Assembly (NCBI RefSeq): GCF_003046625.1
Contig: NZ_QAAD01000007.1
Span: forward strand, 62,001-126,000
From: Mangrovibacterium marinum
GTDB lineage: Bacteria; Bacteroidota; Bacteroidia; Bacteroidales; Prolixibacteraceae
Length of the DNA stretch: 64,000 nt
Direction: 5' to 3'
The first letter of the stretch is position 1; each line of letters begins with the position of its first letter. This document shows positions 53,440 through 60,332 of this stretch, piece by piece. The notes beneath the pieces are model-generated. The model was given only the letters and a program-made list of their open reading frames with translations, was not told where the DNA came from and did no database searches. Both the position numbers and the translations under genes were made by a program.

Positions 53440-54659
53440 TACTCATAAATTAATAAGCTCAGTGCTTTCTCGTCCAACACTTCGTTGGCAATATCCAGCA
53501 GCTGGCTGTCCGAAATTTTTTCTATTTTCTGATAAATCTCCGGCAGGCTGTCGATCTTGTTGTATAGCAAAAAGCTTTTGCCGAGGGTCAGCATCAGATC
53601 GTCGCGGTTTTCGCTCGAAATGGCAATCTGCCCGATCAGTTGCTTTTTTGCTTTGCTAAGCTGCAGAGCTCCCAGCCGCTTTTCCCGGATTAGTTTGAAC
53701 TCTTTCTTCACCAGGCGAATGGCCTTTTCAAGGTTTTCTTTGTCGGTTCCGAAGTACACGTTAAACTGCCCGGTATCCGAATAGGCCGTATAGTTCGACT
53801 CCACATTGTAAGCCATACCATTGCGTTCGCGTAAACTCAGGTTCAGGCGCGAGTTCATCGATTGTCCCCCCAGAATGCTATTCAGCAAAACCATGCCCAT
53901 ACGTTTGTCGTCCTGCGCATTGTAGGCTATGTTGCCCATCACGCAATGCGCCTGATAGGTGTCCATGGCGATTCGCTTAACGGCGGGCTGATAGCCCGTG
54001 AAAAGCTGGCGCTGGTGCGAGCGGGCCTTAGCTGGTATGTCGGCAAAGTATTTTTCGGCTAAAGTCTTAAAACGGGCAAAGGGAATGCTGCCAACCGAGG
54101 CAAGCACCATTTCGTCAGTATGGTAGTTGTTCTCGATAAACCGCAGAACGTCGGTTCGTTTGAAGGACTTGACCAGCTTGGGGGTACCCAGAATGTTGCG
54201 GGCAATGGGGTGGCCGGCAAAAAGCAGCTCGTCGAAGTCGTCGAAGATAAGCTCCGACGGGCTATCCTTATACGAATTAATTTCTTCGATAATCACTTCT
54301 TTTTCTTTCTCAAGCTCTCGTTCGGGGAAGCTGCTGTGGCGTATAATATCGCTGATCAGCTCCATGCTTCGGCTGTAGTAGCGGGCCAGGAAGGTGGCAT
54401 AAACGGCCGTTTCCTCCTTGGTGGTATAGGCGTTAATTTCGCCACCCACGTCCTCGATCCGGCTTAGCACGTGGTAGGCTTTGCGCTTTTGGGTGCCTTT
54501 AAAAATAACATGCTCAATAAAATGGGCTATGCCTTGTTCGTGGTCCAGCTCGTCGCGCGAACCAGTGTTGAGAATAACACCAAAATGAGCAGCCGGCGAC
54601 TCCACCTGTTGGTGGATGAGCCGGATTCCGTTGGGTAATATGCAGCTGTCTATCTTCAC
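53439..54659 (-). CDS. M16-family zinc peptidase
   Basis: A 406-residue insulinase-family protein. The inverted zinc motif HFIEH (His46, Glu49, His50) is followed by the distal Glu in VIIEEINSY. The C-terminal M16 domain (AHCVMGNIAYNAQDDKRMGMVLLNSILGG..SRLNLSLRERNGMAYNV) is also present. It has the length of a mitochondrial-processing-peptidase-like, PqqL/YmxG-type M16B protein. There is no signal peptide, so it should be cytoplasmic. A complete promoter lies directly upstream. Confidence 0.9.
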   Translation of the reverse strand: MKIDSCILPNGIRLIHQQVESPAAHFGVILNTGSRDELDHEQGIAHFIEHVIFKGTQKRKAYHVLSRIEDVGGEINAYTTKEETAVYATFLARYYSRSMELISDIIRHSSFPERELEKEKEVIIEEINSYKDSPSELIFDDFDELLFAGHPIARNILGTPKLVKSFKRTDVLRFIENNYHTDEMVLASVGSIPFARFKTLAEKYFADIPAKARSHQRQLFTGYQPAVKRIAMDTYQAHCVMGNIAYNAQDDKRMGMVLLNSILGGQSMNSRLNLSLRERNGMAYNVESNYTAYSDTGQFNVYFGTDKENLEKAIRLVKKEFKLIREKRLGALQLSKAKKQLIGQIAISSENRDDLMLTLGKSFLLYNKIDSLPEIYQKIEKISDSQLLDIANEVLDEKALSLLIYE

Positions 54660-54678
54660 TTCAAATTCAATTGGAGTG

Positions 54679-54708
54679 CAAAAGTAGAAATACGTGAAAT
54701 AAATGCAA
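54679..54708 (-). promoter_or_regulatory. Promoter of M16 peptidase/O-methyltransferase operon
   Basis: On the minus strand TACTTTTG (54679-54686) is the -7 box and TTG (54706-54708) lies 19 bp upstream at -33. Confidence 0.6.
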
Positions 54709-54781
54709 TCGATAATTTCATGAAAAAGAGATATTTCTAAGCAATGCGCCTGGGAAAATTCTGCGGCCCTTCATTTTTTAT

Positions 54782-54811
54782 TTTGAAGTATAAATTTTTG
54801 CCCTATATTTG
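54782..54811 (+). promoter_or_regulatory. Promoter of first tRNA-Phe gene
   Basis: TTTG at 54782-54785 and TATATTTG at 54804-54811 with 18-bp spacing; the tRNA starts 37 bp further on. Confidence 0.75.
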
Positions 54812-54837
54812 CAACCGCAATTGCGAAACAAAGCAAT

Positions 54838-54950
54838 AGCATACCAACGGTGCCATAGCTCAGTTGGTAGAGCAATGGACTGAAAATCCATGTGTCCCTG
54901 GTTCGATTCCAGGTGGCACCACCGAAAAGAGGAGTAACGAAAGTTGCTCC
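54838..54950. repeat. 113-bp direct repeat containing tRNA-Phe, copy 1
   Basis: It is identical base for base to 57071-57183, covering 11 bp of leader, the whole tRNA and most of the terminator stem. The promoter regions further upstream are also similar (about 33 of 40 bases). Confidence 0.93.
54849..54921 (+). tRNA. tRNA-Phe (GAA), copy 1
   Basis: A 73-nt cloverleaf: acceptor GGTGCCA/TGGCACC, D-arm AGCTCAGTTGGTAGAGC, anticodon loop CTGAAAA with anticodon GAA, and T-arm CCTGGTTCGATTCCAGG. CCA is not encoded (ACCG follows). It lies in a 113-bp block that recurs perfectly at 57071. Confidence 0.97.
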
Positions 54951-54959
54951 TTTTTTTTT
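54931..54959 (+). terminator. Terminator of tRNA-Phe copy 1
   Basis: GGAGTAAC-GAAA-GTTGCTCC stem with a GAAA tetraloop, followed by nine T. Confidence 0.93.
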
Positions 54960-55092
54960 CGTTTATGTGGCCCGCTATAAAGCGCCACAACTTTTCCGAT
55001 TGATCCCCGACTCCTCCCTGTAAGTTTTGGCGTTTTTGGTGTTCGCACTCATTTTCTGTATCTTAAAAGGGAATCGATTAAAGGAGTTGCTT

Positions 55093-56901
55093 ATGTCACA
55101 TCGAAAATCCGGACGTAAAAAGGAACATTCATATAAAAGTAAGGCCATAGAGCTGGCTCGGGACAAGCTGAAAGAAGAGCAGGAAAAAAGTCAGCGGGAA
55201 CGAACGCCTTTCCTCGGCCTTCAGATTATACCCAAAGCAACGTATTATGACGAATCGGCAGGGCATGTGCCCGGAGAAAGTAATTGGAAGAAATGGGGAT
55301 TTGATCTTCATCCGCAAGTAGCTTTAATTGCCGGAGGACTCGTTATTGCCTTTATTGTGCTAACGCTTACCTTCCACAGTGGTGCTGAAGATTTTTTTGG
55401 CAAAGTGCTTCGTGGTATAGGCGAGAATTTTGGTTGGTTGTATATCCTGGCTGCAAACTTCTTTGTTGTTGTTATGGTTTTTCTGGCAACAAGCAAGTAT
55501 GGCGGCATAAAAATCGGTGGTCCCGATTCGGTTCCGGAATTCAGCACTTTTAGCTGGTACGCCATGCTGATCAGTGCCGGCATGGGAATTGGGCTGATGT
55601 TTTGGGGAGTAGCTGAGCCTATCAATCATTATATTGATCCTTCGCCCATGTTTGGTGTTGAGGCAAACTCGCCGGAGGCCGCTCAAAGTGCTTTGGGAGT
55701 CACCTATTTTCACTGGGGGATTCATCCCTGGGGAATTTACTCGCTGGTTGGTTTGTCGTTGGCTTTTTTTGCATACAACCGGGGCTTGCCGCTGACAATA
55801 CGTTCTGTTTTTTATCCCTTGCTCAAAGATCGGATTTATGGATTCTGGGGAAACTTAATTGATATCCTCTCGGTTTTAGCGACGCTTTTCGGATTGGCAA
55901 CTTCCCTCGGGCTTGGCGTGAAGCAGGTCGCATCGGGTTTAAACTACTTGTTTGGAATTCCGAATACAACAGAGTATGCGGTGTTGTTTATTGCCATTAT
56001 TACCGCTTTTGCCACCTTGTCGGTTGTTGCCGGCCTGGATAAGGGCGTCCGCCTTTTAAGTAATATCAACCTTTATGTTGCCGGATTATTTATGTTATTT
56101 CTCATTCTGGTGGGGCCAACGGTGTACATCATGAAAGCTTTTACCCAGAATATTGGCTTTTATCTGGAAAAGCTCCCTCAAATTAGTTTTTGGGTTGAAA
56201 CCTACTACGGAGCCGAGGGAAGTAACTGGCAAAATTTCTGGACGATCTTTTACTGGGGATGGTGGATCTCCTGGTCACCCTTTGTGGGAATGTTTATTGC
56301 TCGGGTTTCGAAAGGAAGAACGGTACGCGAATTTATTGCCGGGGTGATGATCCTTCCTACATTACTATCTTTTTTGTGGATGTCGGCGCTCGGTGGTTCT
56401 GCCTTGAATTTGCAAACGTTGGGAATGGCCGACATTGCTTCAGCAGTCAAGGAAAACGTATCGACGGCTTTGTTCGTGATGCTCGAGTCACTTCCATTGT
56501 CAACAATCACCTCTATGATCGGAATCATTCTGGTCGTCATCTTTTTTGTTACTTCATCAGACTCCGGCTCCTTGGTGGTTGATCACCTGACTTCGGGCGG
56601 AAAGCTCGATTCGCCTGTTCCTCAGCGAATATTCTGGGCTGTGATGGAGGGTGTTTGTGCTGCGGCTTTATTGTTAGGCGGGGGCTTAACTGCTTTGCAG
56701 AGTGCATCGGTGGCAACGGGACTTCCTTTTACTATAATCTTACTGGTTATGGTGTATAGCCTTTATCAAGGGTTACAGCAGGAGTACTACCACGCAACCA
56801 TCATCAAAAAGATAGATCCGGATGTGGAGAACTTTGAAGTTCCGTTTAAAGAATCCGAAAAAGAGGTGGAGAAGAAGAAAAAAGAGAAAAAGGAAAAATA
56901 A
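55093..56901 (+). CDS. BCCT-family osmolyte transporter
   Basis: A 602-residue betaine/carnitine/choline-type transporter with about 12 helices. GMGIG (163-167, in SAGMGIGLMFWGVAEP) is the unwound substrate-binding segment typical of Na+-coupled betaine carriers; the Trp box WGWWISWSPFVGMFIARVSKGRT and TSSDSGSLVVDHLTSGG are present. A charged N-terminal extension of about 65 residues and a Lys/Glu-rich C-terminal tail (KEVEKKKKEKKEK) resemble the osmosensing tails of BetP. The ATG at 55093 has an unusually good Shine-Dalgarno (AAGGAG, 55081-55086) for this phylum; the ORF is open further upstream. Confidence 0.9.
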   Translation: MSHRKSGRKKEHSYKSKAIELARDKLKEEQEKSQRERTPFLGLQIIPKATYYDESAGHVPGESNWKKWGFDLHPQVALIAGGLVIAFIVLTLTFHSGAEDFFGKVLRGIGENFGWLYILAANFFVVVMVFLATSKYGGIKIGGPDSVPEFSTFSWYAMLISAGMGIGLMFWGVAEPINHYIDPSPMFGVEANSPEAAQSALGVTYFHWGIHPWGIYSLVGLSLAFFAYNRGLPLTIRSVFYPLLKDRIYGFWGNLIDILSVLATLFGLATSLGLGVKQVASGLNYLFGIPNTTEYAVLFIAIITAFATLSVVAGLDKGVRLLSNINLYVAGLFMLFLILVGPTVYIMKAFTQNIGFYLEKLPQISFWVETYYGAEGSNWQNFWTIFYWGWWISWSPFVGMFIARVSKGRTVREFIAGVMILPTLLSFLWMSALGGSALNLQTLGMADIASAVKENVSTALFVMLESLPLSTITSMIGIILVVIFFVTSSDSGSLVVDHLTSGGKLDSPVPQRIFWAVMEGVCAAALLLGGGLTALQSASVATGLPFTIILLVMVYSLYQGLQQEYYHATIIKKIDPDVENFEVPFKESEKEVEKKKKEKKEK

Positions 56902-57036
56902 TTGTGTCGTCGAGTTTTGGCGTAGCTTGCGGGTAAGTGATTGATAATTTGTCCGCTTGTGAAATAGGCATCGAGCGAGGTGATTTATTTTTTTAAAGGA
57001 AATAAAAAAAGCCTGCGGAACTCTAAATATTTCTAC

Positions 57037-57044
57037 TATATTTG
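57037..57044 (+). promoter_or_regulatory. -7 box for second tRNA-Phe gene
   Basis: TATATTTG, identical to the box of copy 1. The -33 region (around 57015) is less well conserved than in copy 1. Confidence 0.55.
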
Positions 57045-57070
57045 CCACCGCTTTTGCAAAACAACGCATC

Positions 57071-57183
57071 AGCATACCAACGGTGCCATAGCTCAGTTGG
57101 TAGAGCAATGGACTGAAAATCCATGTGTCCCTGGTTCGATTCCAGGTGGCACCACCGAAAAGAGGAGTAACGAAAGTTGCTCC
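57071..57183. repeat. 113-bp direct repeat containing tRNA-Phe, copy 2
   Basis: Perfect second copy of 54838-54950, 2,233 bp downstream on the same strand, on the other side of the BCCT transporter gene. Confidence 0.93.
57082..57154 (+). tRNA. tRNA-Phe (GAA), copy 2
   Basis: All 73 nt are identical to the tRNA at 54849, including the GAA anticodon and lack of encoded CCA. Confidence 0.97.
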
Positions 57184-57190
57184 TCTTTTT
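57161..57190 (+). terminator. Terminator of tRNA-Phe copy 2
   Basis: AGAGGAGTAAC-GAAA-GTTGCTCCTCT stem (11 bp with one wobble) followed by TTTT. The stem is longer, and the T-run shorter, than in copy 1. Confidence 0.92.
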
Positions 57191-57327
57191 CGTTTATCGA
57201 TTTGGTGTAACCGGCGCGTTTCGGAACACTTCTAACGTGTACTTTTCGATGTAAATGAGATGACGATTTTTAGGAGGGGGAATTTGATGGCTATTGCATC
57301 TCTTTGGCTTGTGTATTGAAATTGTAG

Positions 57328-57603
57328 TTAGCGGAATAAATCAAAATGGGTGCCGGTACCAACTAAGGTTATTACCTTGTTTGTTTCATCTTTAAGCCAA
57401 ATAAGTAGCCAATCGGGTTTAACGTGGCATTCCCAGTACCCGCTAAGATTCCCGCTTAATAGGTGAGGTTTGTTTGTGCGGGGTACCGTCCCCGTTTTTT
57501 CAAGTTGCTTGATTAATTCGTCCAGGGCTGAGATGCCTAACCTGTGTTTAATGCAGCGTTTGTAATCTTTCTTAAACGTACCCGTAAAAACTACTTCAAA
57601 CAT
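57328..57603 (-). CDS. YafQ-family toxin
   Basis: A 91-residue type II toxin of the RelE/ParE superfamily. It starts FEVVFTGTFKKDYKRCIKH, contains LLSGNLSGYWECHVKPDWLLIWL and ends GTGTHFDLFR. His86 in the GTHFDLF motif corresponds to the catalytic His of E. coli YafQ, an mRNA endonuclease acting on ribosomes; the Asp in KPDWLLIW is also conserved. It overlaps the antitoxin gene by one base, with the antitoxin first. The pair lies just beyond the duplicated tRNA-Phe. Confidence 0.88.
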   Translation of the reverse strand: MFEVVFTGTFKKDYKRCIKHRLGISALDELIKQLEKTGTVPRTNKPHLLSGNLSGYWECHVKPDWLLIWLKDETNKVITLVGTGTHFDLFR

Positions 57604-57800
57604 TATTCTTTCAATTTCTTAAGCAAGTCCGTCGCGCTCTTCGCCCGAATAACCTTGCCGGACTTTGCCTCCGACATTGACTTTTTCAGGCTAGCAGATG
57701 GTTTTTGCTCATCATTAAACTCAACGTAGTCGAGTGTTTTCAGGTACTCAATTAGTTTTTTCCCCTTAGTTGTGCGTTCGTTAATAGTTACAGTTGTCAT
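57603..57800 (-). CDS. Antitoxin partner of YafQ-type toxin
   Basis: A 65-residue protein upstream of and overlapping the toxin. It starts MTTVTINERTTKGKKLIEYL, has a short acidic segment, and a C-terminal basic helix (SATDLLKKLKE). Size, position and the N-terminal beta-strand followed by a helix fit a small antitoxin, but it lacks an obvious RelB/DinJ ribbon-helix-helix signature; I cannot name its family. A -7 box for the pair lies at 57817-57824. Confidence 0.75.
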   Translation of the reverse strand: MTTVTINERTTKGKKLIEYLKTLDYVEFNDEQKPSASLKKSMSEAKSGKVIRAKSATDLLKKLKE

Positions 57801-57816
57801 AATTTTACGTTTTTAA

Positions 57817-57824
57817 CAAATGTA
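57817..57824 (-). promoter_or_regulatory. -7 box for the toxin-antitoxin pair
   Basis: The minus strand reads TACATTTG, 17 bp before the antitoxin ATG, giving a very short leader. Confidence 0.45.
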
Positions 57825-58072
57825 CTACTTTTTTACGATTGCTGTGCTGACCGGCTGTTCCCTTCAAATAAATCCAATTTTAACATTTCTTGGCAGGCCT
57901 TAGCCGGAATCGGTTATATCTTTGCTTAATGCCATGAAGGCAATAATTCAGTGTTCTTTTTCATCGAAAGTTGGGTCACGAGACGAAAGGATGGAAGACC
58001 ATTTGGGGGCAATAGTGCGGAACAGTTGAGGGGCTTTCGAGCATGGTCGCTGATGGCTGCCGGAGATTGAAA

Positions 58073-58135
58073 AATTTCCTGCGGTCGAAAAAAAATTTCC
58101 TGCGCAGGAAATTGGAATTATCTGCGCAGGAAATT
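58073..58135. repeat. Triplicated AATTTCCTGCGCAGGAAATT motif
   Basis: AATTTCCTGCG occurs at 58073, a complete 20-bp palindrome at 58094-58113, and the right half CTGCGCAGGAAATT at 58122-58135. The three copies can form alternative hairpins by pairing 1 with 3 or folding copy 2. Confidence 0.85.
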
Positions 58136-58365
58136 AGCAACGGCACAGCATGAAATTTTTAACGCCTGCACGCCCGATCGGGCTTGATGCTGCACTTCGC
58201 TTATGAAATGACTTTCCCGGCGATAGTCAAACGCTCATTCGATTTGTTTCGTCGTTTCTGAACGATTTGCGGATTGACTGGTTTCTGATTAGGCGGTCTT
58301 AGCTTACCGCGAGGCATTACTTCGTATAATTTCAGCGTTTTGCTTAAGGGGTATGTTGAAGGACA

Positions 58366-59976
58366 ATGGGGATTAGTTGTAAGATGGATTTAAAGCTTGA
58401 AAGAATGAAGTATTTTTTTCTGATCGGTTTGTTTAGTGTGGTGTTGTTTTTCTCCTTCCTGGGAGGAACAAGTGTGTTTCAGGTTGCAGAGGCGCGTAAT
58501 GCCGAATGTGCTCGCGAGATGATGGAAAATAATGAGCTGATTGTGCCAACCTTTAATGGTGAGCTGCGCACCGACAAGCCGGCTTTGGAGTACTATGGAA
58601 TGATGGCCGGTTACTATTTGTTTGGCGTTAATGAACGGGGAGCGCGTTTCTTTTCGGCCTTATGCGGACTGTTGGTGGTGCTGGCTACTTTTTGGATTGC
58701 CCGCCGCCATTGGGGCGAGAAGGCTGCCTGGTGGTCGGCGCTTACGCTCTTAGCTTCGATGCATGTTATTGTTCAGTTTCGGCTGGCTACGCCCGATCCG
58801 TATCTGATTCTTTTTCATACGCTTTCAATCTATTTTTTTTATGAAGGGTGGTTATCCCGGCAGTGGAAATGGTATGTCATGATGTATGTTGCCCTGGGGC
58901 TAGGCATTTTTGCCAAAGGGCCTGTGGGCTTGTTATTACCGGGCTTCACCTTTCTGCTGTTCATGCTATTTACAAAAACATTGACCTGGAAACGCCTGAT
59001 GGAGCTAAAACCGTGGTGGGGTATTTTTATCGTGTTGCTGGTAGCTGCTCCCTGGTATTATGCCGTAGCGGTAAAAACCGGTGGCGCGTGGACGAAAGCG
59101 TTCTTTCTGGAGCACAACCTGAATCGTTTTGATGCCGGATTAGAGGGACACCGGGGATCGTTCCTCTTGCCTTTTCTTTTTCTGCTGGCAGGTTTGTTGC
59201 CTTTTTCAGCTTTTATTTTTCGCGCATTAAAGGGTGTTTGGACACAGCGAAAAACGAATCCTCTATTGTTGCTGGCCGGATTGTCGGCTTTGGTTGTTGC
59301 TGTTTTTTACGCCTTGTCGCAAACAAAACTGATTAATTATACTTCGCCGGCTTATCCCTTCCTGAGTTTGGCAATTGGCTATTTCGTGGCCGGCTTGCCT
59401 GCCGATCGGGAATCGCTTCGTAAGTCGCGGATCGAAACTTACGCCATGGTGGTTTTATCGTTAATGCTGCCGGTTGGTGTTTATTTTTTTGTGGCCAATA
59501 CGGCTCCTTTGCAGCGGGTTGGGTGGATTTCATGGTTTTTGTTACTGCTGCCGCTTGGGGCAATCAGCGCGCTGGTGGTACGAAAAGCATCCGTCAACAA
59601 GAGTCTGACAGCAATTGCGCTCGCTTTTATGGCTACGACACTAATCATCTTCTGGAAGCCCTTGCAGGTGATTGATGATCAGTCGCCGATTCAGAAATAC
59701 CGCGCGTTGGTGCATGTTCATCCGGAGGTTGTGGCTTATAAGGATTTCGACCATGGTTTTGCGTTTTATGCTCAGCGAAGAATTCCTGTTTTTCAAACCG
59801 AGCAGGAGTTGGAGGATTACCTGACGGTACATACCGATGTTTTGGTGCTTACACGGGCTCGGGATCTGACTTATATGTCTGCTGTCCCCAATCTCAGTTG
59901 TATTGGCATCGACCACGATTTGTTTAGCCGGCACTCTACCGGAATCTATCATCAGTGTCCGACTCATTCCGAGTAG
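58366..59976 (+). CDS. GT39-family (ArnT/PMT-like) membrane glycosyltransferase
   Basis: A 536-residue protein with about 11-12 hydrophobic helices. The first periplasmic loop EARNAECAREMMENN, then FNGELRTDKPALEYY, is the GT-C signature with the acidic pair needed for lipid-phosphate-sugar donors (ArnT/dolichyl-mannosyltransferase type). LATPDPYLI and AKGPVGLLLPG are further conserved loops. A soluble C-terminal domain of ~90 residues follows. It probably transfers a sugar from an undecaprenyl-linked donor to lipid A, protein or a glycan outside the membrane; acceptor unknown. Later ATGs at 58384 and 58405 are possible starts. Confidence 0.85.
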   Translation: MGISCKMDLKLERMKYFFLIGLFSVVLFFSFLGGTSVFQVAEARNAECAREMMENNELIVPTFNGELRTDKPALEYYGMMAGYYLFGVNERGARFFSALCGLLVVLATFWIARRHWGEKAAWWSALTLLASMHVIVQFRLATPDPYLILFHTLSIYFFYEGWLSRQWKWYVMMYVALGLGIFAKGPVGLLLPGFTFLLFMLFTKTLTWKRLMELKPWWGIFIVLLVAAPWYYAVAVKTGGAWTKAFFLEHNLNRFDAGLEGHRGSFLLPFLFLLAGLLPFSAFIFRALKGVWTQRKTNPLLLLAGLSALVVAVFYALSQTKLINYTSPAYPFLSLAIGYFVAGLPADRESLRKSRIETYAMVVLSLMLPVGVYFFVANTAPLQRVGWISWFLLLLPLGAISALVVRKASVNKSLTAIALAFMATTLIIFWKPLQVIDDQSPIQKYRALVHVHPEVVAYKDFDHGFAFYAQRRIPVFQTEQELEDYLTVHTDVLVLTRARDLTYMSAVPNLSCIGIDHDLFSRHSTGIYHQCPTHSE

Positions 59977-60332
59977 CTTACGTTTATGGGGAAGGTGTGG
60001 ATTTAAGGCGGAGAAGTATTGTGGGACGGAGGCAACCCTGCCAAAGCTTTAAGAACACGTTTCGGCTTGCGGCTTTTCGATAACGCTTGGGCGGCCTCTC
60101 GCTGTCTTATCGAACTGTTATAAAACTCCTCATTTGCGGACATCATTAGTGCATTTTGGCTATATTTATGTTTTCGAAGCGACTTTGCACGGCAGGTTTC
60201 TATTAAAGGTTGTTTTCCTCGGTATCTTCACAAGGCAGACCAGCCGGCAGGCTCGCTTTTGTGCCGTTTCGAAGCTCCCGGAAACCGCTGTCGCTGCAAA
60301 CAAATTTGACCAATCGAACTAAAGACCTAAGT
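59977..60332. other. Intergenic region, 356 bp
   Basis: The leader before the glycogen synthase gene. It contains a purine-rich segment after the GT39 stop and no clear promoter (TATATTTA near 60161 is one base off the -7 consensus). No gene is visible. Confidence 0.45.

Larger units (their letters stand above)
57801..58365. other. Intergenic region, 565 bp, with nested inverted repeats
   Basis: It holds the promoter of the toxin-antitoxin pair at its left end and a cluster of palindromic repeats at 58073-58135. A GCCCGATCGGGC palindrome lies near 58168. No gene is apparent. Confidence 0.6.

Noticed and set aside
54778-55048. Minus-strand ORFs over tRNA-Phe
   Set aside because: Antisense translation of the tRNA; the same peptide-like pattern appears over the second tRNA-Phe copy.
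57071-57183. Complete integrative element between the tRNA-Phe copies
   Set aside because: The interval contains only one transporter gene and no integrase; the repeat covers the entire tRNA transcription unit rather than a typical attachment core.
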